The position numbers and the translations under genes are program-made. From the NCBI GenBank assembly GCA_963714155.1, contig OY970236.1:2232001-2296000 (forward strand): a stretch of 64,000 nucleotides of DNA, given 5' to 3'. The first letter of the stretch is position 1. Each line of letters starts with the position of its first letter. Below are positions 53,518 to 63,720 of this stretch, piece after piece. Source of the stretch: VRUE01 sp963714155 (GTDB taxonomy: Bacteria; Actinomycetota; Thermoleophilia; Solirubrobacterales; 70-9). The notes under the pieces are model-generated. The model had not been told where the DNA came from and made no database searches. It saw only the letters and a program-made list of their open reading frames with translations.

Positions 53518-54755
53518 TGGCGGCCTCGGGAGTCCTCTCCGGGCGCTACGAGATCGGCGACCGGCTCGGCTCGGGCGGCATGTCGAGCGTGCACCAGGCG
53601 ACCGACCTGATCCTCGAGCGCACGGTCGCGGTCAAGATCCTCGCCGAGCACCTCTCCGACGACGAGCGCTTCGTCGCCCGCTTCCGCCGCGAGGCACTCG
53701 CCGTGGCGAAACTGATCCACCCCAACATCGTCCAGGTCTACGACACCGGCATCGACGAGGGCCGCCACTACATCGTCATGGAGTACGTGCAGGGGCGTTC
53801 GGGGGCGCAGATCCTGCAGCGCCAGGGCCCGCTCGATGCCGACACCACGGCCGAGATCGGCGCCCAGGCCTGCGCCGGCCTCGACTATGCTCACCGCCGC
53901 GGGATCATCCACCGCGACGTCAAGCCGGGCAACCTGATGGTCACCGGCGGCCCGGCCGGCGGCGGCGAGATGACGATCAAGCTGACCGACTTCGGCATCG
54001 CCCGCGCGGTCGAACAGACCCGGATCACCCAGGTCGGCTCGGTCGTCGGCACCGCTGCCTACCTCTCGCCCGAGCAGGTGCGCGGCGAGGAGGCGACGCC
54101 GGCCACCGACGTCTACGCGCTCGGCGTCGTCCTCTACCAGTTCCTCACCGGGCGGCTGCCCTACGAGGGCTCGACCCTGGCCGAGCTGGCGGTGCGCCAG
54201 CAGAACGAGAAGCCGCTGCCACCCAGCACCTACAACGACGACGTGCCGGAGACGCTCGGCGCGGCGGTGCTGCGGGCCCTGGAGGGCGACCCCAACCGCC
54301 GCTACGCCAGCGCCAGCGAGCTCGCCGGCGGCCTCGCGCTCGGCATGCAGGGCGAGGACGTGACCCTGCCGATGGAAGAGGGCACGGCCGCGACCAACGT
54401 GCTCGGCAGCGAGACCGGGACCCGGCGCCTCGACCAAACCGCCCAGACCGAGTACCGCCCGGCGCAGCCTTCGGCGACCCGGCGCCCCGTGCCACGGGCG
54501 CCGCGCCAGCAGCCCGCCCCGCCACCGCCGATACCGGTTCCGACCCAGGGCAAGCGCAAGCGCAGTGCCTTCTCCCGCTTCGCCCGTTTCATCATGGCCC
54601 TCGTCGCCCTCGTCCTGATCGCCGCCGCAGTTGCAGCAGCGGTGATCTACACGACCGACAAGGCGACCGGGGTCAAAGCCACTGAAGTGGCGGGCAACAC
54701 GGTCGACAAGGTCGTCGAAGAATTCAAGGACCTGGTCAAGAAGAACTCTGAATAG
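53517..54755 (+). CDS. Ser/Thr protein kinase, PknB-like without PASTA
   Basis: 412 residues. The kinase domain covers about 8-265: GSGGMSSVHQA loop, VAVK lysine, HRDVKPGN catalytic loop (near 131), DFGIA and SPEQ in the APE position. Arg before Asp in HRD indicates activation-loop control, as in actinobacterial kinases. A variable Pro-rich linker (about 300-352) precedes a single membrane helix (about 355-378) and a short external tail with no PASTA or sensor domain. External sensing may come from the lipoprotein encoded upstream or the anchored protein downstream. Confidence 0.92.
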   Translation: MAASGVLSGRYEIGDRLGSGGMSSVHQATDLILERTVAVKILAEHLSDDERFVARFRREALAVAKLIHPNIVQVYDTGIDEGRHYIVMEYVQGRSGAQILQRQGPLDADTTAEIGAQACAGLDYAHRRGIIHRDVKPGNLMVTGGPAGGGEMTIKLTDFGIARAVEQTRITQVGSVVGTAAYLSPEQVRGEEATPATDVYALGVVLYQFLTGRLPYEGSTLAELAVRQQNEKPLPPSTYNDDVPETLGAAVLRALEGDPNRRYASASELAGGLALGMQGEDVTLPMEEGTAATNVLGSETGTRRLDQTAQTEYRPAQPSATRRPVPRAPRQQPAPPPPIPVPTQGKRKRSAFSRFARFIMALVALVLIAAAVAAAVIYTTDKATGVKATEVAGNTVDKVVEEFKDLVKKNSE

Positions 54756-54780
54756 CCATCGACCCCGCCTCTTCGGTTGA

Positions 54781-55623
54781 ATGCTCCTGACCATGGGGGA
54801 GCCCGAAGGGAACAACGCAGTCAGGGGCGGAGGCCGGGCTCGACGGGCGGCAGGGTACCTCGGCAAGTACGTCCTGCCGGGGCTCCTCGTCGCCGCGATT
54901 CTCGCCGCCGCCGGGCTTGCCTACAGAAGCGCGACGAACGATGAGGAGGAACTGCGCGGCGGCTGGTGGCCGGAGCGGTCAGTCACCTACCGCTGCGACA
55001 GCGACAGCGGCTGCCTCGGGGCGGATCACGTCGTCTTCAACTCGATCGTCAACCTGCCCAGCTACGGCGATGAGCGAGCGTTCGCCGATGCGCGCCCAGC
55101 TGCTGCGAACCGTTCCCAGAACCTCAATCTGCTCGAGGTGGCGCCGGGCGAGGAGATCATCGTTCGGGCCTACGTCGACAACAACGCCAATCCCAATCGG
55201 GCCGGCCCCGGTGAAGGTGTCGCGGTCGACACCAGAATGCGATTTGCGATTCCCGACGAAGCGGCCGACGACCAGCTCCTCTGGGCCGTTCTCTCAGCCG
55301 CGAACGCCAAACCAAGGACGGTGAGCGACACGGTACGCCTGGTCGGCGACGAGCCATTCTCCCTTTCCTACGTCGAAGGCTCGGCCAACCTCTACAACAG
55401 CGTCTTTGAATCCGGTTTCCGGCTGAGCAGCGCGATTATCTCCGACGGTGCCGCCCTCGGGATCAAGGAAGCCGAGGGCAAATTCTGCTGTGCCTTGGAC
55501 GGCTACTACCCACCGTGCGACCCGATGGAGCCCGGCTGCGAAGTCTTCGATTCGCTGGTCGAGATCAAGCTCCGCGTCAATGACCCCGAGCAAGCCTCGG
55601 GGATCGACACCAGCGTCGGCTGA
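54781..55623 (+). CDS. Membrane-anchored extracellular protein of unknown function
   Basis: 280 residues. One anchor at about residues 32-48 follows a basic stretch (RRAAGYLGKYVLPG). The rest is outside: an RGGWWPERSVTYRCDSDSGC start, a beta-rich middle (EEIIVRAYVDNNAN) and CC/C pairs (KFCCALDGYYPPCDPMEPGC) that could form disulfides. No family recognised. It starts 25 bp after the kinase stop and could be its partner or target. ATG at 54781, or at 54793. Confidence 0.7.
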   Translation: MLLTMGEPEGNNAVRGGGRARRAAGYLGKYVLPGLLVAAILAAAGLAYRSATNDEEELRGGWWPERSVTYRCDSDSGCLGADHVVFNSIVNLPSYGDERAFADARPAAANRSQNLNLLEVAPGEEIIVRAYVDNNANPNRAGPGEGVAVDTRMRFAIPDEAADDQLLWAVLSAANAKPRTVSDTVRLVGDEPFSLSYVEGSANLYNSVFESGFRLSSAIISDGAALGIKEAEGKFCCALDGYYPPCDPMEPGCEVFDSLVEIKLRVNDPEQASGIDTSVG

Positions 55624-55624
55624 A

Positions 55625-56827
55625 TCAGGCCGCCCACGGGGCCGCCCCGGCCAGGACGGCATCCGAGTAGCCGGCAAAAGCGCCGTCGGTGATCGCAGCG
55701 CGAGCGTGGATCATCAGCTCTTGCAAGTAGGTGAGGTTGTGCAGGCAGAGCAGGCGGACCGCGGTCAGCTCCTCGGCGCGGGAGAGGTAGCTGATGTAGT
55801 CGCGGTCGTGGTTTTGGCAGGCGGGACAGGGACAGCCCTCAGCAATCGGGTTGCGATCCCCCTCGTGGCGCGACTTGCGCAGGTCGAGGCGGAAGCGGTT
55901 CTCCGGGTCCGGAACCAGGGCGACGCCGTGGCGGGCGAGGCGGGTGGGAACGGCGCAGTCGAAGACGTCAAGGCCGAGGGCGACGCCGGCGAGCAGGTCG
56001 TCGACCTCGCCGATGCCGAGCAGGTGCTTGGGCGCCTCCTCCGGCAAGAGCGGGGTAGTCATCGCCAGCACCTCGCGCATCTCGGCCTTGTCGCGGCCGA
56101 GGGTGCCGCCGATCGCGAGGCCGTCGACACCGGCGGCTGAGACGGCCTCGGCCGATTCGCGCCGCAGGTCCTCGTAGACGCCGCCCTGGACGATGCCGAA
56201 GACGGCCTGCCGCGCCGGCCCCTCGCGCTCGTGCCACTCGAGGCAGCGGTCGAGCCAGCGATGGGTGCGCTCGGTCGAGCGCGCGGTGTAATCGCGGTCG
56301 GCGTGGAAGGGCGTGCACTCGTCGAAGACGAGGGCGATGTCGGAGCCGAGCGCGGCCTGCACTTGCATCGAGACCTCCGGCGAGATGAACAGCTCGGCGC
56401 CGTCGCGGTAGGAGCGAAAGTGAACCCCCTCCTCCTCAATCGAGACCACCGAGCCCTGCGCCCCGCCCTGCCGCCCGCTCCCCTTGACCTCGTTGGCGAC
56501 GCCGCCGTGGGCGAGCGAGAAGACCTGGAAACCGCCGGAGTCGGTAATCAGCGCCCGCTCCCAGCCCATGAAGCCGTGCAGGCCGCTGGCATTGGCGATC
56601 CGTTCCGGTCCCGGCGAGACGAACAGGTGGTAGGTGTTGCCGAGCACCATCTCGTAGCCGAGCGCGGCGACCTCGTGCGATTCGAGCCCGCGCACCGTGC
56701 CCTTGGTCGCAAGAGGAATAAAGGCCGGCGTCTTGACCGGCCCGTGCGGTGTGTGCAGCACTCCGGTTCGCGCGGCTCCGTCCCGCGCTTCAACCTCGAA
56801 TCTCAGCCGTTCCGGCTCAACCCTCAT
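55625..56827 (-). CDS. tgt: Queuine/preQ1 tRNA-ribosyltransferase
   Basis: 400 residues of the TGT TIM-barrel family. ITDSGGFQVFSL (near 92) has the catalytic/base-recognition Asp, FDECTPFHAD has the second Asp, and CPCPACQNHDRDYISYL gives the zinc site (CxCxxC...H). It swaps guanine for the queuosine precursor in tRNA anticodons. Starts at ATG 56827, next to a family II hairpin, downstream of gpmI on the same strand. Confidence 0.95.
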   Translation of the reverse strand: MRVEPERLRFEVEARDGAARTGVLHTPHGPVKTPAFIPLATKGTVRGLESHEVAALGYEMVLGNTYHLFVSPGPERIANASGLHGFMGWERALITDSGGFQVFSLAHGGVANEVKGSGRQGGAQGSVVSIEEEGVHFRSYRDGAELFISPEVSMQVQAALGSDIALVFDECTPFHADRDYTARSTERTHRWLDRCLEWHEREGPARQAVFGIVQGGVYEDLRRESAEAVSAAGVDGLAIGGTLGRDKAEMREVLAMTTPLLPEEAPKHLLGIGEVDDLLAGVALGLDVFDCAVPTRLARHGVALVPDPENRFRLDLRKSRHEGDRNPIAEGCPCPACQNHDRDYISYLSRAEELTAVRLLCLHNLTYLQELMIHARAAITDGAFAGYSDAVLAGAAPWAA

Positions 56828-56839
56828 TGCCCACTGCTC

Positions 56840-56888
56840 TTCCGCTGTGCCTTCTCCGCGAATACCGCGGCAAAGGAACAGCGCAGCC
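56840..56888. repeat. Family II hairpin, copy 3 (gpmI 3' end)
   Basis: TTCCGCTGTGCCTT to AAAGGAACAG, with CCGCG/CGCGG at the tip, sits directly behind the gpmI TGA (56889-56891). It shares the CTGTTCCTT/AAGGCACAG core with 35034 and 49227. It occupies the gap between gpmI and tgt. Confidence 0.8.
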
Positions 56889-58409
56889 TCATTTTGCCCC
56901 GTCGATCAGCGAGCGGCCGGTCATCGGCGCCGGCTGGGGAATGCCGAGGAGCTCTAGGGCGGTGGGGGCGACGTCGGCGAGGATGCCGTGGTCGCGCAGC
57001 ATCATTCCCTCGGCGGTGACGATCAGCGGCACCGGGTTGAGCGAGTGCGCCGTGTTGGGTGAGCCGTCAGGCTCGAGCATGTGGTCGCAGTTGCCGTGGT
57101 CGGCGGTGACGATGCAGGCGCCGCCCTTTGCGGTGACCGCCTCGACCACGTCGCCGAGACAGCCGTCGACCTCCTCGACCGCGGCGACCGCGGCCCCGAT
57201 CACGCCGGTGTGGCCGACCATGTCGGGGTTGGCGAAGTTGATGATTCCGAAGCGGTAGTCGTCGGCGGCCCAGTGGCTGATGAAGGTGTCGGCGGCGGCG
57301 CGAGCGCTCATCTCGGGCTTGTGGTCGTAGGTCGGCACGTCGCGCGGCGATTCGACCAGATGGCGCTCCTCCCCCTCCCACTCCTGCTCGCGGCCACCGT
57401 TGAAGAAGTAGGTGACGTGGGCGTACTTCTCGGTCTCGGCGACGTGCAGCTGCCGCCCGCCCGCCTCGGAGATCGTCTCTGCCAGCGTCGTCTTTGGCCG
57501 CGCCTCGGGGAAGGCGACCGGGTAGGGCCAGCCCTTGCGGTACTCGGTCATCGTGGTCAGGTCGAGCAGCGGGCCACCGGCGCGGGGAAACTCCTCGAAG
57601 CCCGGTTCGGCCAGGGCGCGGGTCATCTCCCGCGCCCGGTCGGGACGGAAGTTGATGAAGATCCCGATGTCGCCCTCGGCAACGCCGTCGTAGTCGCCGA
57701 TCACGGTCGGCTTGACGAACTCGTCGGTCTCCTCGCGCTCGTAGGAAGCGGCAATCGCCTCCTCGGAGCCGGCGGCGCGCAGGCCCTCGGCATGGACGAT
57801 TGCGTCGTAGGCGAGCTTGATCCGCTCCCAGCGCGTGTCGCGGTCCATCGCGTAGTAGCGGCCGCTGACCGTAGCGACGCGGCCGGCCTGCCGCAGCCAG
57901 CGCTCAAGCTCGTGCACGTAGCCCTTACCGCCGTGGGGCAAGGTGTCGCGGCCGTCGGTGAAAGCGTGGAAGACGACGTCGGGGACGCCCTCTTGGGAGG
58001 CGAGCTCGATCGTCGCCTCGATGTGCTCCCAGCCCGAGTGCACGCCCCCGTCGGAGACCAGCCCGAGCAGGTGCAGGCGCCCGCGCGGGCTGTTGCGGGC
58101 GCGCTCGCAGGCGCCCAGCAGAGCCTCGTTGTCGAAGAAGCTGCCGTCGGCGATCGAGTCATCGATCCGGGCCAGGTCCTGCTTGACGATCGCGCCAGCG
58201 CCGAGGTTGAGGTGACCGACCTCGGAGTTGCCCATCTGCCCGTCGGGAAGGCCGACATCACGGCCCTGGGCGGAGAGCTGCGTATGTGGGAAGCCCTCCC
58301 AGAGGCGGTCGAAGACCGGCGTCTCGGCGAGCGAGATCGCGTTGCCGGGCCCGGGCTCGGCGAGTCCCCAGCCGTCCAGAATCACGAGCGCCAGCGAGGG
58401 AACCGTCAC
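56889..58409 (-). CDS. gpmI: 2,3-bisphosphoglycerate-independent phosphoglycerate mutase
   Basis: 506 residues. Alkaline-phosphatase-type catalytic core: LVILDGWG (metal Asp), GNSEVGHLNLGAG with the phosphoserine (near 61), INFRPDRAREMTRAL and, at the end, ADHGN. It interconverts 3- and 2-phosphoglycerate in glycolysis using Mn2+. It follows tpiA on the same strand, 58 bp on, with a family III hairpin in the gap. GTG start. Confidence 0.97.
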   Translation of the reverse strand: MTVPSLALVILDGWGLAEPGPGNAISLAETPVFDRLWEGFPHTQLSAQGRDVGLPDGQMGNSEVGHLNLGAGAIVKQDLARIDDSIADGSFFDNEALLGACERARNSPRGRLHLLGLVSDGGVHSGWEHIEATIELASQEGVPDVVFHAFTDGRDTLPHGGKGYVHELERWLRQAGRVATVSGRYYAMDRDTRWERIKLAYDAIVHAEGLRAAGSEEAIAASYEREETDEFVKPTVIGDYDGVAEGDIGIFINFRPDRAREMTRALAEPGFEEFPRAGGPLLDLTTMTEYRKGWPYPVAFPEARPKTTLAETISEAGGRQLHVAETEKYAHVTYFFNGGREQEWEGEERHLVESPRDVPTYDHKPEMSARAAADTFISHWAADDYRFGIINFANPDMVGHTGVIGAAVAAVEEVDGCLGDVVEAVTAKGGACIVTADHGNCDHMLEPDGSPNTAHSLNPVPLIVTAEGMMLRDHGILADVAPTALELLGIPQPAPMTGRSLIDGAK

Positions 58410-58418
58410 GACAAGCCC

Positions 58419-58465
58419 TTCCGGTGCGCTTTATGTGGCTGTGGGCCATAAAAGGCGCACCGGAA
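58419..58465. repeat. Family III hairpin, copy 2 (tpiA 3' end)
   Basis: TTCCGGTGCGC (58419-58429) pairs with GCGCACCGGAA (58455-58465), 11 bp. The adjoining TTTATGTGGC is the same as in the copy at 31020, but its partner has diverged so the inner stem is imperfect. It sits 2 bp from the tpiA TGA. Confidence 0.8.
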
Positions 58466-58467
58466 CC

Positions 58468-59217
58468 TCATGATGCCCTGACTATCTCGGCGAAGTCGGC
58501 TGGGTCGAGGCTGGCGCCGCCGACTAGGGCGCCGTCGATGTCGAGCTGGCCGAGCAGCTCGGCGGCGTTGCCGGGCTTGACCGAGCCGCCGTAGAGGATC
58601 CGCACGTCATCGGCCGCGCCCTTGCGCGCCTTCACGAAGGTGCGAATGAAGGCACAAGCCTCCTGGGCCTGCTCGGGAGTCGCCGTTCGGCCAGTGCCGA
58701 TCGCCCAGATCGGCTCGTAAGCGATTACGACCTCAGCTAGCTGGTCGTCGGGGACCTCGATCAGATCGGCGGACAGCTGGCGTGCCAGCACTGCCTCGGT
58801 TTGCTCTTTATCGCGCGCCTCCTCGCTCTCACCGACGCAGAGGATCGGCTCGAGGTCGGCAGCGAGCGCGGCCGGGACCTTGCGGGCCAGCGCCTCGTCG
58901 GTCTCGGCGAAGAGCTGACGGCGCTCGGAGTGACCGAGGACCACCGCCTCGACGTCGAGCTCGACCAGCATCGAGGCCGAGACCTCGCCGGTGAAGGCGC
59001 CCGAGTCCTCCTCATGCATGTTCTGCGCGGCGACCTTGACCGCGGTGCCGTAGCGGCGCTCGACCACGGCGGTCAGCGCCGTGAACGGCGGGCAGATCAC
59101 CACGTCACTCTGCGTTGCCGCGATCTGCGGCAGCAGCGCGTCGACGAACTCACCCGCCTCGGCGACGGTCTTGTGCATCTTCCAGTTGGCGGCGATGTAC
59201 GGGGTTCGGTTAGGCAT
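58468..59217 (-). CDS. tpiA: Triosephosphate isomerase
   Basis: 249 residues from the ATG at 59217; upstream residues in the longer frame belong to the pgk region. IAANWKMHKT at the start holds the catalytic Lys, GHSERR the His (near 94), and YEPIWAIGTG the catalytic Glu (near 161). Interconverts glyceraldehyde 3-phosphate and dihydroxyacetone phosphate. Overlaps the pgk stop by 8 bp. Confidence 0.97.
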   Translation of the reverse strand: MPNRTPYIAANWKMHKTVAEAGEFVDALLPQIAATQSDVVICPPFTALTAVVERRYGTAVKVAAQNMHEEDSGAFTGEVSASMLVELDVEAVVLGHSERRQLFAETDEALARKVPAALAADLEPILCVGESEEARDKEQTEAVLARQLSADLIEVPDDQLAEVVIAYEPIWAIGTGRTATPEQAQEACAFIRTFVKARKGAADDVRILYGGSVKPGNAAELLGQLDIDGALVGGASLDPADFAEIVRAS

Positions 59218-60397
59218 CGCGCAGGGCCTCCACGCCGGGCAGCTTCTTTCCCTCCAAGAGCTCCAAGGATGCTCCTCCTCCGGTTGAGAGCCAGTCGACT
59301 CTGTCGGCAAGACCGAACTGCTGTAGGGCGGCGACCGAGTCGCCACCACCGATCACGGTCGTTCCCGGCGCCTCGGCAACCGCCTCTGCGACCGCCCGCG
59401 TGCCGGCGGCGAAGGGCGCCAGCTCGAAGGCGCCCATCGGGCCATTCCAGAGCACGGTGCCGGCCGCGGCGATCCGCTCGGCGTAGGCCTCGGCGCTGCG
59501 CGGGCCGATGTCGAGGCCCATCCAGCCATCGGGCACCTCGACGCCCTCGCTCGCGCGCACCTGCGTCGCAGCATCGAACGCCTCGCCGAGCACGAGGTCG
59601 ACCGGCAGGCGCAACTCGCAATCGGAGCCCTCGGCCTGCTCCAAGGCCTTGCCGGCGAGCTCCACGCCCTCCTCCTCGACCAGCGAGTTGCCGGTGGCGA
59701 TGCCCCGGGCGCGGAAGAAGCTGAAGCACATCGCGCCGCCGATCAGGATCTCGTCGGCGATCTCGAGGAAGCGGTCGATCACGCCAACCTTGTCCGTCAC
59801 CTTGGCGCCGCCGAGAACGACCACGAGCGGGCGTGCCGGCGACTCGGTCACCCGGGTCAATTCGGTCAGCTCCTGCTCGAGCAGGAGCCCGGCATAGCCC
59901 GGCAGCAAGGCGGCGACGCCAGCGGTGCTGGCGTGGGCGCGGTGGGCGGCGCCGAAGGCGTCGTTGACGTAGAGGTCGGCGAGCTCGGCAAGCTGAGCGG
60001 CCAGGGCGGGATCGTCCTCGGTCTCCCCCCGCTCGTAGCGCACGTTCTCGAGCAGCATCACGTCCTGGGAACCGAGACCCTCGGCCATCGCCTTGACCTC
60101 GCCACCGACGACCGCGGGGGCCTGCTGCACCGGCGCACCGAGCAGCTCGGCGAGGTGCTCGCCGACGGGCTTCATCGAGAGCTCCGCGACGACCTCGCCC
60201 TTCGGCCGCCCGAGGTGCGAGACCAGCACCAGCGAGGCGCCGCGCTCGCGCAGCGACTCAATCGTCGGCAGCGCCGCCCGGATGCGGGTGTCGTCGGCAA
60301 CCCGGCCGCCATCCAGCGGCACGTTGAAGTCGACCCGGACCAGAACCCGCTTGCCCGCCACCTCGGCGTCGCGCACGCTGGCCTTGGCGAAGCTCAT
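59210..60397 (-). CDS. pgk: Phosphoglycerate kinase
   Basis: 395 residues. RVDFNVPLDGG (near residue 21), LVLVSHLGRPKG, VLGGAKVTDKVG and a late GGGDSVAAL are the standard motifs for substrate and ATP binding. Makes ATP in glycolysis from 1,3-bisphosphoglycerate. Between gap and tpiA in the usual order; 19 bp after the gap stop. Confidence 0.97.
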   Translation of the reverse strand: MSFAKASVRDAEVAGKRVLVRVDFNVPLDGGRVADDTRIRAALPTIESLRERGASLVLVSHLGRPKGEVVAELSMKPVGEHLAELLGAPVQQAPAVVGGEVKAMAEGLGSQDVMLLENVRYERGETEDDPALAAQLAELADLYVNDAFGAAHRAHASTAGVAALLPGYAGLLLEQELTELTRVTESPARPLVVVLGGAKVTDKVGVIDRFLEIADEILIGGAMCFSFFRARGIATGNSLVEEEGVELAGKALEQAEGSDCELRLPVDLVLGEAFDAATQVRASEGVEVPDGWMGLDIGPRSAEAYAERIAAAGTVLWNGPMGAFELAPFAAGTRAVAEAVAEAPGTTVIGGGDSVAALQQFGLADRVDWLSTGGGASLELLEGKKLPGVEALRDA

Positions 60398-60416
60398 GAT
60401 CGTGTCCGCGTTGTGG

Positions 60417-61421
<1,005 letters not shown>

Positions 61422-61471
61422 TGAGTCAAACCCTCCTGGAGTCGTTTTGGGAGATGTGTCGATGTTATGGA

Positions 61472-61485
61472 CCGGCGATCGCCGG
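61472..61485. terminator. Perfect 14-bp palindrome between the VOC gene and gap
   Basis: CCGGCGATCGCCGG is self-complementary and could form a CCGGC/GCCGG hairpin with a GATC loop. It lies after the VOC stop and 50 bp before gap. It may end VOC transcription or be a protein site; no U-tract follows. Confidence 0.35.
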
Positions 61486-61499
61486 CCGCAGTCGTCCGC

Positions 61500-61862
61500 T
61501 TAGTCGGTACCGATCGTGATCTCGATCTCGTACCCGTCCGGGTCCTTGAGAAAAGCCGAGTAGGAGCCGGAGCCGTAGGACCGCCGTTCGCCCGGCTCGG
61601 AAACGCTGACGCCGCCGGCGTTCATGCCCTTTTCCCAGGCCGCCTTGACGGCGACGATGCCGAGGCCGGAGAAGCTGAGCAGCCCGAAGCCCGCCTTGGG
61701 CTCATGGTGGGACGAGATGAAGAAGACCGGTTTGGCGATGCCCCAGCCGACGGTTTCGTCCTCCTCGAAATGACGCCGCCAGCCAAGGGGCGCGAGCAGC
61801 GAGTCGTAGAACGACGCGCTCCGCTCGAGGTCGGATACCTCCAGTAGAACGTGATGCAGCAT
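61500..61862 (-). CDS. VOC/glyoxalase-superfamily protein
   Basis: 120 residues with the paired beta-alpha-beta-beta-beta layout. It opens MLHHVLLEVSDLERSASFY (His near the metal site) and ends SAFLKDPDGYEIEITIG with the usual Glu. Related to glyoxalase I-like lyases and bleomycin-resistance proteins. Substrate unknown. Lies between an ABC permease gene (30 bp) and gap. Confidence 0.88.
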   Translation of the reverse strand: MLHHVLLEVSDLERSASFYDSLLAPLGWRRHFEEDETVGWGIAKPVFFISSHHEPKAGFGLLSFSGLGIVAVKAAWEKGMNAGGVSVSEPGERRSYGSGSYSAFLKDPDGYEIEITIGTD

Positions 61863-61892
61863 TCGGCCTTGGAGGCTATAGGGGCGGGCGGA

Positions 61893-62666
61893 TCAGCCGC
61901 CGCGCGGTGTCCAGCGGAAAAAGCGGATTGCCAGCAGCAGGCCGGCGACGCCCCAGATCGCGACCACGGCGAGATTCCCCCAATCGACGCCGGAGCCGCC
62001 GCCGGCGGGCATGTAGGCGGCGAAGAAAGCCTCGAAGAAATCGCGCACCGGGAAGTGGTTGGCGAAGTTGACGACGCCGTCGGGGAGCTCGTCTTCGGGG
62101 ATAAAGACGCCGGAGAGGAAGTAGAGCGGCAGTAGCAGCGCGTTGACGATCGGGGCGGCGGCGTCCTGTGAAGGAATCGCCGCGGTCAGGGCGATGCCGA
62201 GACAGCAGAAGGCGGCGCTGCCGACGGCGAGCACGATGACCAGCTCGGGCAGCTGCCCCCAGGGAATCGCGACGCCGTAGAGGACGCGGCCAATCGCCGC
62301 GATCAGCGCCAGCATCATCAGGGCGACGACGATCGAGTTGCCGACGCGACCGGCGATGAAGACCCAGGCCGGCATCGGCGTCCCCCGGCCCCGCTTCAGC
62401 CGGCCGTCCTCGCGGGCGATCACCAGCGACATCGCCAGCGACTGCATCGTCGCCGAGATCACCGCGACGGTGATGATCGCCGGCACGTAGTAGGCCGTGG
62501 TCTCGATCCCTCCGTGCACGTCGATCGTCTGGCCGCCGAAGACGGTGGCGAAGATCAGCAGCAGGATGACCGGGAAGCCGACGGTGAAGAAGACCGCGGC
62601 AGGATTGCGCCAGAAGGCCTTCTGGTCGTAGCGAAACTGGTGGGCGACAAGGCCAAGCGCCCTCAC
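61893..62666 (-). CDS. ABC-2 type transporter permease
   Basis: 257 residues from the GTG at 62666, which overlaps the ATPase stop (GTGA). Six membrane helices are expected; LVAHQFRYDQKAFWRNPAAVFFTVGFPVI is the typical ABC-2 start, and a late PLYFLSGVFIPEDELPDGVVNFANHFPVRDF marks the family. With the ATPase it forms a DrrAB-like exporter for lipids or drugs. The long reading frame upstream is a shadow. Confidence 0.92.
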   Translation of the reverse strand: MRALGLVAHQFRYDQKAFWRNPAAVFFTVGFPVILLLIFATVFGGQTIDVHGGIETTAYYVPAIITVAVISATMQSLAMSLVIAREDGRLKRGRGTPMPAWVFIAGRVGNSIVVALMMLALIAAIGRVLYGVAIPWGQLPELVIVLAVGSAAFCCLGIALTAAIPSQDAAAPIVNALLLPLYFLSGVFIPEDELPDGVVNFANHFPVRDFFEAFFAAYMPAGGGSGVDWGNLAVVAIWGVAGLLLAIRFFRWTPRGG

Positions 62667-63529
62667 TGGTCCTCCTCCCCGGCCTCCGCGGTGAGCGAGA
62701 GGTAGACGTCCTCGAGGCTGGGGCGGGTCACTTCGAGGGCCTCCAACTCCAGGCCCTGCTGCAGGGCCCGCTCGGTCAGCTGATGCAAATCGGCGACCGG
62801 GGTGGTCGTGCTGACGGAAATCTCCTCGCCGTCCAGCTGGTAGCTGATCGTCGTCGGCAGCCGGTCCCGATCGCCGAGGTCCTCGGGCGTCCCGGCGGCG
62901 ACGATCTCGCCGCCGGCGATGACCATCACCCGGTCGGCCAGCCGCTGCGCCTCGTCCATGTAATGGGTGGTGAGGAAGACGGTCTTGCCGAGGTCGCGCA
63001 GGCCGGCGATCGTCTCCCATGCCTGGCGCCGGGCCGAGGGGTCGAAGCCAGTGGTCGGCTCGTCGAGGAAGAGCAGCTCGGGATCGCCGATCAGAGCCAT
63101 GCCGACGTCGAGCCGGCGCTGCTGGCCGCCGGAGAGGCTGCGGGCGCGGTCGTCCGCCTTGCCGGCGAGGCCGACCAGCTCGATCACCTCGTCGACCGGC
63201 CGCGGCGCCCGGTAGTAGCCGGCGTAGAGGCCAAGTGACTCGCGCACGGTCAGGTAGGGATCGAGCCGGCAGCTCTGCAGGACGATGCCGATCCGCTCGC
63301 GCCAGGCGCGGCCGCCGCGCTGCGGGTCGGTACCCAGAACCGAGACCTCCCCCCCGCTGCGCTTGCGATACCCCTCGAGGATCTCAACCGTCGTCGTCTT
63401 ACCGGCGCCGTTGGGCCCAAGAAAGGCGAAGACCTCGCCGCGCTGCACCTCGAGATCGATCCCCCGCACGGCCTCAAAATCGCCATAGCTCTTGCGCAAG
63501 CCGCGGATAGATATGACGGGATCAGGCAA
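62663..63529 (-). CDS. ABC transporter ATPase (DrrA-like)
   Basis: 288 residues from a TTG. Walker A GPNGAGKTT (near 40), signature LSGGQQRRL (near 136), Walker B LLFLDEPTTGFDP and the switch in LTTHYMDEAQ are complete. A C-terminal domain of about 70 residues (TISYQLDGEEISVSTTTP) fits the DrrA group. Partner of the permease downstream, and separated from rapZ by a structured 191-bp gap. Confidence 0.93.
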   Translation of the reverse strand: MPDPVISIRGLRKSYGDFEAVRGIDLEVQRGEVFAFLGPNGAGKTTTVEILEGYRKRSGGEVSVLGTDPQRGGRAWRERIGIVLQSCRLDPYLTVRESLGLYAGYYRAPRPVDEVIELVGLAGKADDRARSLSGGQQRRLDVGMALIGDPELLFLDEPTTGFDPSARRQAWETIAGLRDLGKTVFLTTHYMDEAQRLADRVMVIAGGEIVAAGTPEDLGDRDRLPTTISYQLDGEEISVSTTTPVADLHQLTERALQQGLELEALEVTRPSLEDVYLSLTAEAGEEDQ

Positions 63530-63589
63530 AGCCGGGCGATTCTATGGATGCCTTGGAAGCTCGGGTGACTCGGTTTCGCGGTTGTGCGA

Positions 63590-63702
63590 GCGGGCGTCGG
63601 TAGGGCCTCCGAACGTTTTGCGCCGCTGGCCCTAAAGCATTCTCGGACGGCGGCCGGCAATCCAGCCAGTCAGGCGAGTGAGGAGACCCTACCGACGCCC
63701 GC
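63590..63702. repeat. Long hairpin between rapZ and the ABC operon
   Basis: 63590-63605 and 63687-63702 are exact reverse complements (16 bp), extended after one mismatch by CTCC/GGAG. The 81-nt interior is GC-rich with weak self-pairing. It fills most of the 191-bp gap and is likely the 3' structure of rapZ. No other gene is seen in the gap. Confidence 0.75.
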
Positions 63703-63720
63703 CCCACCAGGGTGAAGCCG

